Shown one piece after another: positions 1 through 9,005 of a DNA stretch of 64,000 nucleotides. The notes under the pieces are model-generated. The model did no database searches. It was given only the letters and a program-made list of their open reading frames with translations, and had not been told where the DNA came from. A program made the translations under genes and the position numbers. The stretch is taken from assembly GCF_038024105.1 (NCBI RefSeq), contig NZ_CP150661.1, forward strand, positions 2,065,001-2,129,000. Reading direction: 5' to 3'. The stretch comes from Polaribacter butkevichii (GTDB lineage Bacteria; Bacteroidota; Bacteroidia; Flavobacteriales; Flavobacteriaceae). The first letter of the stretch is position 1, and each line of letters starts with the position of its first letter.

Positions 1-2
1 CC

Positions 3-50
3 AATTACATTAAGGCCAATCCAGAAATAGAACAAAATCCAAGACAGTAA
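3..50 (+). CDS. C-terminal tail of a SusD/RagB-like protein (partial)
   Basis: The first bases are an open frame that ends at TAA 48-50. The visible residues are NYIKANPEIEQNPRQ. SusD-type nutrient-binding lipoproteins of Bacteroidota very often end in an 'NPxxxQNP' tail, so this is probably the last 15 residues of one. The next gene starts 24 bases later on the same strand, so it may share the transcript. Only the tail is visible, so the call rests on one short motif. Confidence 0.45.
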   Translation, partial: NYIKANPEIEQNPRQ

Positions 51-74
51 GTCGAGAATATAAAAGATATAATT

Positions 75-1265
75 ATGAAAAAAAAATTAAAATTTATAAT
101 AGGTATATTTATCTTATCCATTTCCTTTTCTTGTGATGAGTCTAATGATAATACCTCAGAGGTATCAGTAAACACTGAAGATTTTACAATTGAAGCACCA
201 CTTGTAGTTAGAAAACTAGATACCCTAGGCTTTTTAAAAGGAAACTCAAACAAAGGCGAAGTAACATTTTCTTTAATTTCTCAGGTACCCGAAAATAGTG
301 TTGTACTGGGGTTGCGATACGGAGAAATAATTGTTGAAAACCCAGAGTTTTTTAACTCAGATATTACAGACGAAGTTAATCTAGTTATTGAAGTTAAAAA
401 ACTACAAGAAACAAAAATATCCAACGTAACCATTCGTAGAAATTTAAACGACCCAGACGGAGATGGTATAGAAAACAGCATGGACAGCGACCCAAACAGC
501 CCATGCTTACCTTTACAAGATGTAAATTATACCGGATACAATTCATATAATAGTATTTGGCGTGAAGCCGATTGTGACCAAGATGGGATTTCTAATATAG
601 ATGAATTAAATAGCGGTAGTAATCCTTATTTTGATGAATCATCAATAGGAGATACCGATGGTGATGGTCTTCGTGATGATGTAGATTCAGACCCGAATAA
701 TCCATGCTTACCAGAACAATTTATTGGGTATCAAGGTTTCGATGCGGAGAACGAAGTTTGGGCAGCTGGAGACTGTAATGGTAATGGGATTTCTAATGGT
801 GATGAAGTTGCTGCTGGAAGATCGCCTTATCCTTTTCCAAATTTACCGTGTAACGACATATTTAACTTCGAGCTAGAAAATTACGCCAGAGAGTTAAGAA
901 CGGTAGATTCTAACAACGGAGAAGGTGTAACTATAGGTGTTATTGGAGGAAATTGCGGCACCATCTCATTCACTGGTGGCGGTATATTTAATCAAGGATG
1001 TTTTAATGATAATGTGAGTATACCATTCTTTTTTGAGCCTGTAGATCAAACATCATCAAATGGTAGAGTATTTGTAGAGCGTACAGAGTATTCTTGCTTA
1101 GCAGAAGACAGGGTATCTTCAAGAACCTTTACAATAGAAGGCATAGGAACCTACGCTGGTGCTTCTAGAACGGTAGAGTTAACATATATCATTACACAAC
1201 TAGGAGACGATATTCCAGATGATGAAAGGGTTACTACAGGAACACTCATTATTAGACCATTATAA
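75..1265 (+). CDS. Surface lipoprotein with thrombospondin type-3-like calcium-binding repeats
   Basis: A 396-residue protein with a lipoprotein signal (hydrophobic stretch then SISFSC, Cys at about residue 20). From about residue 125 to 270 it carries Asp-rich loops of the DGDGI / DCDQDGISN / DTDGDGL type, typical of thrombospondin type-3 calcium-binding repeats. They are spaced by a module with PCLP, Y-x-G-(Y/F) and a conserved Trp. The C-terminal third (from about 275) is beta-rich with several Cys and no family I recognise. The next gene is a paralogue 18 bases downstream. Enzymatic function is not apparent; it is likely a calcium-stabilised surface binding or scaffold protein of the upstream Sus-like locus. 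Confidence 0.75.
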   Translation: MKKKLKFIIGIFILSISFSCDESNDNTSEVSVNTEDFTIEAPLVVRKLDTLGFLKGNSNKGEVTFSLISQVPENSVVLGLRYGEIIVENPEFFNSDITDEVNLVIEVKKLQETKISNVTIRRNLNDPDGDGIENSMDSDPNSPCLPLQDVNYTGYNSYNSIWREADCDQDGISNIDELNSGSNPYFDESSIGDTDGDGLRDDVDSDPNNPCLPEQFIGYQGFDAENEVWAAGDCNGNGISNGDEVAAGRSPYPFPNLPCNDIFNFELENYARELRTVDSNNGEGVTIGVIGGNCGTISFTGGGIFNQGCFNDNVSIPFFFEPVDQTSSNGRVFVERTEYSCLAEDRVSSRTFTIEGIGTYAGASRTVELTYIITQLGDDIPDDERVTTGTLIIRPL

Positions 1266-1283
1266 TCAAAAATAACAAGAAAT

Positions 1284-2555
1284 ATGAAAAACAATATAAA
1301 TATAAAATGGCCTTTTGTGTTAGTTATTTTCACAATGGTTTTCAACTATTCGTGTATAGATAATCATGAATTTATAAGTAGCGCAGCGGATAATGATGGT
1401 GATGGCGTGCTTAATAGTTTAGACGAATTTCCTGACGATCCATGTTTACCTGTTAAAGACGGTACATATACTAATTTCAATGTTTTTAATGCTGCTTGGC
1501 AAAACGCAGATTGTGATGGTGATGGGGTATCAAATGGAGATGAGTTTGAAGATAAAACGCGTAATCCCTACGTAAACGAGGATACCGATACCGATGGAGA
1601 TGGGGTGCCAGATTTCTTGGATGAGGCACCACAAAACCCATGTGTACCAGAACAAGAAAAAGGATATGTTGGTTTTAATTCTGATAATGACATATGGGGA
1701 AGTTCAGATTGTGATGATGATGGAATATCTAATATAGACGAGTTTATTAATGGTACAGACCCATATAAAGGTTGTAATTTAGATTTCGATTTTAGTAATT
1801 TTGAAGGCGAACTACAAGCCAGAGACTCAAACAATGGAGAAACCATTATAGTAGCATCTTTATTACCAAGTTGTAACGAAATATCTATAAGCGGAGACTT
1901 TTTAAATTTAGGATGTACCAATGAAAATATAGAGTTTATACTATTCTTAGAGCCTTTTGTAGAAGGCGGAAATGAAGGAAACGCTATTATTGAAAATGCT
2001 ACTTTTAATTGTACTAATGAAGCCGGAGATACCGTAGAATACACGTTTAATGCCACTGGTTTTTTTAGTGGTAATGATGGGTTTATGGAGTTTTTTGGCT
2101 ACACCCTTACAGGAGATGGAGAAAGTATTACAGGAAACTTATTTATCGAACAAATTACAGATGGTGTTGGAGATGAAAGAGATAGGTGTGGTTTTGAAGG
2201 AGAATATAGTAGCATTGTAAATATTGATGGAAACGAAAGTTTTGGTAATGGAAAATTAACTCAAAATCCAGAAAACTGTAATGAATATATCCTTTCTGGA
2301 GATTTCTTAAACCTAGGTTGTAATAATGATTTTGAATTAGGGGTATTCTTTGGAGAAGAAGATGGCGGATCAGAAGTTATTATAGCCGAAAAAACCTTTA
2401 CATGTGAATCGGATAGTGGAACCGTTGAATATACATTTAAAGCCTTTGGAAGTTACTCAAATTCCGAAGGATTTATAGAACTGTCTCAATTTACTTTAAC
2501 AAAAACTTCAGATGGAAGCGAAACTACGGGAACCATATTTTTTGAAGCCTTGTAA
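1284..2555 (+). CDS. Second lipoprotein with thrombospondin type-3-like repeats (paralogue)
   Basis: A 423-residue lipoprotein (signal ending FNYSC, Cys at about residue 24). Its repeat block starts almost directly after the anchor: DNDGDGV, DCDGDGVSNGDE, DTDGDGVPD and DCDDDGISNIDE lie within residues 35-165, with the same PC(L/V)P and Trp linkers as the preceding gene. The C-terminal half has two tandem copies of a beta-rich module with the landmark 'SGDFLNLGC' (near 1888 and 2300), where the preceding protein has one related copy. This looks like duplication of one binding domain. Ligand unknown. Confidence 0.75.
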   Translation: MKNNINIKWPFVLVIFTMVFNYSCIDNHEFISSAADNDGDGVLNSLDEFPDDPCLPVKDGTYTNFNVFNAAWQNADCDGDGVSNGDEFEDKTRNPYVNEDTDTDGDGVPDFLDEAPQNPCVPEQEKGYVGFNSDNDIWGSSDCDDDGISNIDEFINGTDPYKGCNLDFDFSNFEGELQARDSNNGETIIVASLLPSCNEISISGDFLNLGCTNENIEFILFLEPFVEGGNEGNAIIENATFNCTNEAGDTVEYTFNATGFFSGNDGFMEFFGYTLTGDGESITGNLFIEQITDGVGDERDRCGFEGEYSSIVNIDGNESFGNGKLTQNPENCNEYILSGDFLNLGCNNDFELGVFFGEEDGGSEVIIAEKTFTCESDSGTVEYTFKAFGSYSNSEGFIELSQFTLTKTSDGSETTGTIFFEAL

Positions 2556-2592
2556 ATAAAATAAATAGATAAATTAATAAAGTATCGAAAGA

Positions 2593-3390
2593 ATGAAAAA
2601 ATATATTGTCATAACCTCTTTAATGGCGCTTGTAGTGGGGTGTAAAAATATACAACGAAACGATTCGTCGCAAAATGATATGTCTAAAGTTGCTCATAAA
2701 ATAAAGGAAGAAACAAAACCTTTATTTAGAACCTCTATTACGGCAACAGAAATAGATTTTATTAGAGAAACCGATAATGATGCATTTCTAAATCTTAAAT
2801 ACATTGGTCAACATACAAAAGAAATGCCAGGTGGACTTTCAGATGAAGGTTTAATTGATAATGGCACTTATGTGTTTAAAGCTCATTTTTCCAATGATAA
2901 ATCTGTTGAAATTTGGTTGCACAGTAGTTTTGGTAATAAGAAAAAAGCCAAAGCATACGCAGATAAATTAACAAGTAGGTTGGGTAAGTTACCGTCATTT
3001 ATGCGTAATACTTTAAACCATGTCGTGATTCATACCGGAGATCATACGGCTTTTGCTGAAGATGTGGGTGGTTTTTTTGTGCTGTATTCCGATAATATGG
3101 ATACAAGAATACGCAATAACGATTTAGAAGAAACGGTTTTTCATGAAACAAGCCACGTAACATTCGATTTAAAATATGCGAAAAGTAAAATGTGGAAAAA
3201 AAATCAGGCCACAGATAAAGCATTCATCACAGAATACGCTAAAAGCAAACCCTATCAAGAAGATATTGCGGAAACGGCATTATTTGTTTACACCATGAAA
3301 ACAAATCCAAACAGATTATCAAAGGAAATAGAACAATGGATAAAAATTAATATACCCAATAGATATAAATTTTTAGAAATGTTCTTTTAA
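2593..3390 (+). CDS. Putative zinc metallopeptidase lipoprotein (HETSH)
   Basis: A 265-residue protein with a lipoprotein signal (MALVVGC). The motif EETVFHETSH near residues 178-187 matches the HExxH zinc-binding site. About 35 residues later comes TEYAKSKPYQEDIAET, where a Glu could be the third zinc ligand as in gluzincin-like peptidases. I cannot place it in a named MEROPS family. It has a close paralogue immediately downstream. It is probably an extracytoplasmic, lipid-anchored protease working with the other peptidases here. Confidence 0.65.
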   Translation: MKKYIVITSLMALVVGCKNIQRNDSSQNDMSKVAHKIKEETKPLFRTSITATEIDFIRETDNDAFLNLKYIGQHTKEMPGGLSDEGLIDNGTYVFKAHFSNDKSVEIWLHSSFGNKKKAKAYADKLTSRLGKLPSFMRNTLNHVVIHTGDHTAFAEDVGGFFVLYSDNMDTRIRNNDLEETVFHETSHVTFDLKYAKSKMWKKNQATDKAFITEYAKSKPYQEDIAETALFVYTMKTNPNRLSKEIEQWIKINIPNRYKFLEMFF

Positions 3391-3416
3391 AGAATAGCTT
3401 AATAAAAATATAAATT

Positions 3417-4238
3417 ATGAAATTAAATAGTTATTGTAGTATTTTTTATCTGTCGATAATATTAGTATTTACTAATTGTACCTCAGATGAAAAAATATTT
3501 GTAAGAGATGATCTTAAAAATCAAGAAAATGGTGGTGATGGCGAAAATACCAATGAGGGAGATAATACACCTTTATTTGAGTTTTCGGTATCTGGCACTG
3601 GTATCGATTATATAAAGTCTACAGACCCAGACACATTTTTAAGTATTGATTATTTAGGACAGTTTGAAAAAGAAATACCTGGGGTAGATCCCACACTAGA
3701 CTCAAACGCTTATGTTTTTGAAGCGACGTTTACTGGTGGTAAAAAAATTGGTATTTGGTGCCGTAGTAATTTTGGAACTTTGCAACGGGCCACCGAGTAT
3801 GCTAATAAATTAACAGACAAATTAGGTAAGTTACCTGTTTTTATGAGGGATGAATTAAATCATGTAGCCGTATTTTCTGGTGAGAGTAGAGCTTCTGCTG
3901 AACCCGATGGTAAATTTTTCTTCATCTCTGATGAGAGAATAGATGAAAGAATAGCGGATAATCAACTCGAAGAAACGGTTTTTCATGAAACTGTACATGT
4001 TTATTTTGAAAAAAGGTATGGAACAAGTACAGCCTGGAAAAATGCCCAAAACGCAGATGGCATTTTTGTAACGGAATATGCGGAGGATAATCCAAACGTA
4101 GAAGACATACCTGAAACAGCTATATTCGTATATACTATGGTTAATTATCCAAGACGATTATCTCAAAATATTGAAAATTGGGTAATAGAGAATATACCTA
4201 ATCGGTATGAATTTTTAGAAACATTTTTTGAAGATTAA
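3417..4238 (+). CDS. Putative zinc metallopeptidase lipoprotein (HETVH), paralogue of the preceding gene
   Basis: A 273-residue lipoprotein (signal ending VFTNC). It shares with the preceding gene the order D(Y/F)I...TDxD.FL, GKLP.FMR(D/N).LNHV, EETVFHET.H and TEYA..NP..EDI.ETA.FVYTM, so the two arose by tandem duplication. After the anchor there is a Gly/Asn/Glu-rich linker (about residues 38-55) that would hold the catalytic domain away from the membrane. HETVH is intact, so activity is plausible. The spacing to the gene before it is 26 bases. Confidence 0.65.
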   Translation: MKLNSYCSIFYLSIILVFTNCTSDEKIFVRDDLKNQENGGDGENTNEGDNTPLFEFSVSGTGIDYIKSTDPDTFLSIDYLGQFEKEIPGVDPTLDSNAYVFEATFTGGKKIGIWCRSNFGTLQRATEYANKLTDKLGKLPVFMRDELNHVAVFSGESRASAEPDGKFFFISDERIDERIADNQLEETVFHETVHVYFEKRYGTSTAWKNAQNADGIFVTEYAEDNPNVEDIPETAIFVYTMVNYPRRLSQNIENWVIENIPNRYEFLETFFED

Positions 4239-4301
4239 AATACTGGATGTGAGGGTTAGTATTAATTACGATGGTATAAAAAAATGTAAAAAGTTTAAAG
4301 C

Positions 4302-5201
4302 ATGAATATAACAAAAACGATATACGTTCTTGTGTTTTTTTTCTCGCTAATTTCGAGCTGCAAAAAAAATGACGGGTCTGAAGCACGACAAGATTTAAGG
4401 AAAGAATACGAAATTTCTAATAATACTGTTAATGTCATCTCTAAGGATACCTTAAGAATACCCGTTGTACATCATATATCTAGAAATAACAATGGTAATA
4501 ATGCAGCCGTTTCTGAACAGCGTATTAAAAAAATGATGGGCGATATAAACGGAAACTATAAATCTGGAAAAATTCAATTTTTTACTAAAGCCATAAAATT
4601 TATTGATAATACGCAATGGAATACCGAGTTTGTGAAACAAGATGATTTTACGGAAAGTAAATTTTTAGCGCCGTTCGAAGACGAGAAAGCATTAAATATA
4701 TTTTATTTTATCAAATTATTAAATAGACGAAATGGAGAAATTATCGGCGGATTGGGCGCAACAGCGCTGTTTCCAAATCAGGGTAATAATATAAAATTGA
4801 GTGCATCTTCTGTAGAAATTCAAAATATTGCAACAGCAACGCACGAAATAGGACATTACCTTGGACTTTATCATACAGATGATGATTTTAAAGATAGCCA
4901 AGGAAGAATTGAGTTAGTCGACGGGTCTAATTGTGCTGAAGCAGGTGATAAAATTTGTGACACACCTGCTTCACCAGGTCTTAATGAGTCCAACATGAGA
5001 GATTGTGTTTATATTGGAACAGAAACAGATCCTATTGGTGTAAAATACAATCCAGATACTTTTAACTTTATGACTTCATCAGGAAGAACAAGAGCAGATT
5101 CTGCTGGTTTATGCAGAAGACATTTTAGCCCAGGCCAAATTGATAAAATAATTTCAGTATTAAATAATGAAAGGGCGTATTTAATAACCAGAGCGGAATA
5201 A
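4302..5201 (+). CDS. M43-like (cytophagalysin/pappalysin) metzincin lipoprotein
   Basis: A 299-residue protein with a lipoprotein signal (SLISSC). It contains HEIGHYLGLYH near residues 184-194, the complete metzincin zinc site HExxHxxGxxH. Downstream are a Cys-containing segment with CDTPASPG, as in pappalysin-type enzymes, and FNFMTSSG, which fits the Met-turn. These are hallmarks of MEROPS family M43, secreted gelatinase-like endopeptidases common in Bacteroidota. No C-terminal secretion domain follows, so it is probably lipid-anchored. It follows the two HExxH lipoproteins and precedes an M1-type enzyme. Confidence 0.85.
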   Translation: MNITKTIYVLVFFFSLISSCKKNDGSEARQDLRKEYEISNNTVNVISKDTLRIPVVHHISRNNNGNNAAVSEQRIKKMMGDINGNYKSGKIQFFTKAIKFIDNTQWNTEFVKQDDFTESKFLAPFEDEKALNIFYFIKLLNRRNGEIIGGLGATALFPNQGNNIKLSASSVEIQNIATATHEIGHYLGLYHTDDDFKDSQGRIELVDGSNCAEAGDKICDTPASPGLNESNMRDCVYIGTETDPIGVKYNPDTFNFMTSSGRTRADSAGLCRRHFSPGQIDKIISVLNNERAYLITRAE

Positions 5202-5252
5202 TATTTTTCTATTCAGTAAGTTTAAACCTATCTAAATTAAAATAAGATATAA

Positions 5253-7184
5253 ATGAGAATACTATTTAGCAGCATAATTTTTATCTTTTTAACTATAACT
5301 GTTTATAGCCAAGAGTCTTTGTATATGCCTAGGGAGTTTAAAGAAGCCTATAAAAACAAAACACGCGCTCATAATGGAAATCTAGGGGAGCATTATTGGC
5401 AAAATTCTGGTAACTATGTTATAGAGGCAGAAATAATTCCTGGGAGTTGGAAAATTATAGGAAAACAAACCATATTATATACTAATAATAGTCCAGATAG
5501 TTTGTCGGAAATTGTTATTAAAATGTATCCTAATCACTATAAAAAGGGAGGAGTGCGTGCTAATAAAATTCCTCTAAAAAATTTAACCGATGGTATGGTT
5601 ATTTCAAATTTAATGGTAAATGGTGAAGTTGTTAATTTAAATATGGATGCATCGGTGAGTAACTTAGCCCATGCTACTAAGGAAAAGAATAAAAACAGCA
5701 ATATATCTGTTAGTTATAATTCAACGTTCCTAACGTTAGAATTCAATCAGCCTATACCTCCCAATTCAACTACAAAATTTTCTATGGATTGGGAGACAGA
5801 AATGCCTTCAATTTATGTTAATAAAATAGGAGCTTACGATGGTGAAAGTGCTTTTATGGGGTATTGGTATCCTCAAATAGCAGTTTATGATGATATTGAT
5901 GGTTGGGATAAAAATGAATATACAGGCGCCCAAGAATGCTATACAGATTTTGGAGATTTTAATGTAAAAATTAAAGTACCTAAAGGGAATTACGTATTTG
6001 CGACCGGAGATTTATTGAATCCTAAAGATGTATTTAGTTCAGAAGAATATTCTGCTTACGTGTTATCAAAAACTAGCCCTGAAAACACCAATATTTTAAA
6101 TCATAAAACAACGAGTAAAGCTCTAAATTCCGAAGCTACATGGTTTTTTAAAGCTGAAAATGTTAGGGATTTTGGATTTGGTGTAACTAATAACTTTAAC
6201 TGGGTAGCAAATGCAACAGCTGTTGAAAATAAGGTTGTTTCGTCCAATATTGTTTATAGTCATAAAGATGAAAAAAATCTTAGAGATCTTTTAAATACGC
6301 AAAATAAAAGTATTCAATATTTATCGAATAAATTACCTGGTGTGGCTTATCCATACAATAGCTTTACATCATTTATAGGTGTGCCTGAATTTGATGGTAT
6401 GGAATTTCCAATGATGGCAAATAACGGTTTTTCAAACAGAGAAATAAGTAATAACCTCATGACGTTTCATGAATTAGCACATACATATTTACCACATTGG
6501 GTGGGAATAAACGAGGTGAAATATTCTTGGATGGAAGAAGGATGGGCAACATTTTTAACCTTTAAGTTTTGCCAAGATTTTTACAGAGACACAGCATTTG
6601 AAAATTATGAATTAAATCGTGCTATAAGTAGTTATAATAGAAGCGCAGGTAAGCAATGGGAAACCCCTTTGTTTAGCCCTTCAAATTATATGGTGGTTAG
6701 AAATATGCATTTTCAACAATCATATCGTAAACCGGCTTTTATGTATTTGGCTTTAGAACATTTATTAGGAGAAAAACTGTTTAAAATTTGCTTAAAAACG
6801 TATCTAAATAGATGGAAAGGTAAGCACCCAACACCATTTGATTTTATGTTCACTTTTAATGATGTAAGTGGAAAAAATTTAAATTGGTTTTGGAAAAAAT
6901 GGGTTTTTGAATATGGTTATGCCGATTTGGCGTTAACTAAAATAGAGAGCTCAAAGGTCGTTATAGAAAATATAGGAGGCTTGCCAGTACCAGTGTCTTT
7001 AAAACTAACCTATGCGAATAATAAAACATCGATTATTAATAATTCACCAGAAATTTGGTCATCAGGAAAGTCTAACATATTAATAGAAATTATAAATGCG
7101 GAAGATTTGATTTCTGTAGAGTTAGTTACTGATACATTTCCAGATGTAAACCCTTCAAATAATTTATTAGAGATAAAAATATAA
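5253..7184 (+). CDS. M1-family (aminopeptidase N-like) metallopeptidase, secreted
   Basis: A 643-residue protein with an N-terminal signal peptide (hydrophobic residues 4-18, then YSQ). The zinc site is HELAH near residue 407 followed by the Glu of EEGWATF about 20 residues on, the HExxH-x18-E pattern of M1 peptidases. Upstream, GMEFPMMANNG stands where M1 enzymes have the GxMEN substrate-binding motif, although here the last residues differ. Length and domain order (N-terminal beta domain, catalytic domain, short C-terminal beta domain) fit a shorter M1-like enzyme. It would trim peptides released by the endopeptidases encoded just upstream. Confidence 0.85.
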   Translation: MRILFSSIIFIFLTITVYSQESLYMPREFKEAYKNKTRAHNGNLGEHYWQNSGNYVIEAEIIPGSWKIIGKQTILYTNNSPDSLSEIVIKMYPNHYKKGGVRANKIPLKNLTDGMVISNLMVNGEVVNLNMDASVSNLAHATKEKNKNSNISVSYNSTFLTLEFNQPIPPNSTTKFSMDWETEMPSIYVNKIGAYDGESAFMGYWYPQIAVYDDIDGWDKNEYTGAQECYTDFGDFNVKIKVPKGNYVFATGDLLNPKDVFSSEEYSAYVLSKTSPENTNILNHKTTSKALNSEATWFFKAENVRDFGFGVTNNFNWVANATAVENKVVSSNIVYSHKDEKNLRDLLNTQNKSIQYLSNKLPGVAYPYNSFTSFIGVPEFDGMEFPMMANNGFSNREISNNLMTFHELAHTYLPHWVGINEVKYSWMEEGWATFLTFKFCQDFYRDTAFENYELNRAISSYNRSAGKQWETPLFSPSNYMVVRNMHFQQSYRKPAFMYLALEHLLGEKLFKICLKTYLNRWKGKHPTPFDFMFTFNDVSGKNLNWFWKKWVFEYGYADLALTKIESSKVVIENIGGLPVPVSLKLTYANNKTSIINNSPEIWSSGKSNILIEIINAEDLISVELVTDTFPDVNPSNNLLEIKI

Positions 7185-7297
7185 GAGAATAATGCTGTTT
7201 TTGTTTTGCTTATATGCGTCATAGAAGTTCTTAAAGATGTCTGTGTTATATGAGATTTCTTTAAATAATTAGGCTTATAAATAATTTAAAATAGGAT

Positions 7298-7576
7298 ATG
7301 AAAAAACTTGAGCTGCATTGGCAAATAATGATTGGAATGGTTGCTGGTATTCTATTTAGTTTAGCATTAACTCAAGTAGATTGGGGGCCGCAATTTATAG
7401 ACAATTGGATACAACCTATTGGGAATATTTTTGTAAAATTTTTAAAATTAATAGCCATTCCTCTCATATTGGCATCCTTGGTAAAAGGTGCTTCCGTTTT
7501 AAAAGATATCTCTAAGTATAGAAATATTGGTCTTCGTGCCATAGTTATTGGATCAATACAAGAAATTGTGGTGTAA
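7298..7576 (+). pseudogene. Truncated dicarboxylate/amino acid:cation symporter (DAACS), 5' fragment
   Basis: The first 84 or so codons encode the start of a DAACS (glutamate/aspartate:cation symporter, GltP-like) transporter: two hydrophobic helices, GNIFVKFLKLIAIPLILASLV and a following KDISKY region typical of the family, which is normally about 400 residues or more. At 7550 the frame runs into the left end of an insertion sequence and stops at 7576. The remaining three quarters are not found downstream of the insertion elements, so the loss involved a deletion as well as an insertion. The transporter is non-functional. Confidence 0.8.
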
Positions 7577-7616
7577 ATTAAAAAATAAGAACTTTGCAAT
7601 CTAATAAACCACTATT

Positions 7617-7967
7617 TTGGACACTTCAATTGAACTAACAAAACTATTATTACCAGAAATTCTTGTTGACTATTTTAAATTAACGAAACACGAAGTTAAA
7701 AATGGAGAACTTCATTTCCATTTCACAGAATTAAATACGATTCCTGAAGAATTTAAAGCACTTAAATTAAATTCTAAAGGTTTCTTTCCTGAAGCTACTA
7801 TTCAAGATTTCCCTATTCGAGGTAAAAACGTTTTTCTACACGTTATTAGACGACGTTGGGTTGAAGAAAATTCTAAAAAAGTAGTTACTAGAGATTGGCA
7901 ATTAGTAGCAAAAGGTACTAGAATAACTAGTGAATTTGCTGCTTTTTTAAAAGATATCAGTCAGTAA
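7617..7967 (+). CDS. ISAon1-family transposase N-terminal region (orfA), copy 1
   Basis: A 116-residue protein starting at TTG 7617, near-identical to the one at 9006-9356 (one substitution seen, N versus S). It resembles the separate N-terminal region of ISAon1-type transposases: KGFFPEATIQDFPIRGK, RRRWVEE and DWQLVAKGTRITSEFA. It ends at TAA 7965-7967. The catalytic part is in a second frame that is open from 7951, so the two frames overlap by 17 bases. Confidence 0.8.
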   Translation: MDTSIELTKLLLPEILVDYFKLTKHEVKNGELHFHFTELNTIPEEFKALKLNSKGFFPEATIQDFPIRGKNVFLHVIRRRWVEENSKKVVTRDWQLVAKGTRITSEFAAFLKDISQ

Positions 7968-8938
7968 TAACGCTACTAGTACTACTACTGTAGCTAATTT
8001 CTACGGCGTAAACCCTAGAAGTTTACAAAGACAGTATAAAGATTATTTAAGTGACTTTAAAGCTTGGGATCAACAGAAGCACGCAACAGACTGGTTATTG
8101 TTCGCAAAGAATTTAGGAACTCACTTATCACTTGACGAAACTGCCTTTTCTAACGGTGATTTATATACCATAATAACAAATAAATTAGCTAAAGGAAAGA
8201 AAGGCGCAATAGTAGCCATGATCAAAGGAACTAAAGCCGAAGTTGTCATAAAAATACTTCATAAAATTCCTTTAAAACATAGGAAGAAAGTTATGGAAGT
8301 AACCTTAGATATGGCGGGAAATATGGGGCTTATAGTCAAGAAATCCTTTCCAAACGCTGCCTTAGTAATAGATCGTTTTCATGTGCAAAAATTAGCATTA
8401 GATGCACTGCAAGAAATAAGAATTAAACATCGATGGGAAGCGATTGATACTGAGAATGATGCCATTGAAAACGCCAGAAGTAAATCTTTAAAATACACCC
8501 CAAAACTATTACCTAATGGAGATACACTCAAACAACTATTAGCTAGAAGCAGATATCTATTATATAAATCAAGTAGTAAATGGACTAAAAATCAATCTAT
8601 AAGAGCAGAAATACTGTTTGAAAAATATCCTGATATAGAGAAAGCATACAAGTTATGCCAAAATCTATCTTGGATATTCAATAACACTAAAGATAAAACA
8701 TCAGCACTTATAAGACTTGCTAAATGGGATGAATAAGTAAGACAGGCACAGTTTAAAAGCTTCAATACTATAGCTAGAACAATGTCCATACATTACAAAA
8801 ACATCTTAAACTATTTTGATAATCGAAGTACGAATGCATCAGCAGAATCATTCAATGCTAAAATTAAAGCCTTTAGAGCACAGTTTAGAGGCGTCAGAAA
8901 TGTGGATTTTTTCTTATATAGACTTACTACTATTTTTG
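7951..8938 (+). pseudogene. ISAon1-family DDE transposase (orfB), copy 1, disrupted
   Basis: The frame carries the ISL3-type catalytic core: LDETAF (first Asp), LDMAGNMGLIVKKSFP, IDRFHVQKLALDAL (second Asp), and after the break NASAESFNAKIK (Glu). At 8734-8736 GAA TAA replaces the GAA AAA of copy 2, a nonsense codon that separates the Glu-bearing end. The last residues read into the left end of copy 2. The intact counterpart is 9340-10332. The longest start-codon frame begins at TTG 8098, but homologous residues extend upstream to the overlap with orfA. Confidence 0.85.
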
Positions 8939-9005
8939 GGATCAACACAAAAAGTTGTGGAGTAAATTAAAAAGCATGAACTTTGCTTTCTAATAAACCT
9001 CTATT

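Larger units (their letters stand above)
7550..8938 (+). mobile_element. ISAon1/ISL3-family insertion sequence, copy 1 (3'-truncated)
   Basis: The left end starts with GGATCAATACAAGAAATTGT at 7550, which matches the left end of copy 2 at 8939 and the inverted right end before 10364. Two ORFs follow (7617-7967 and 7951 onward). The element breaks off at ...CTATTTTTG 8938, exactly where copy 2 begins, so about 37 bases of right end including the terminal repeat are missing. Its transposase ORF also carries a stop codon. The copy cannot move by itself. Confidence 0.85.

Noticed and set aside
1568..2056. 162-residue minus-strand frame
   Set aside because: It is the antisense shadow of the Asp-rich repeat gene; Ser/Pro-rich composition and no start context.
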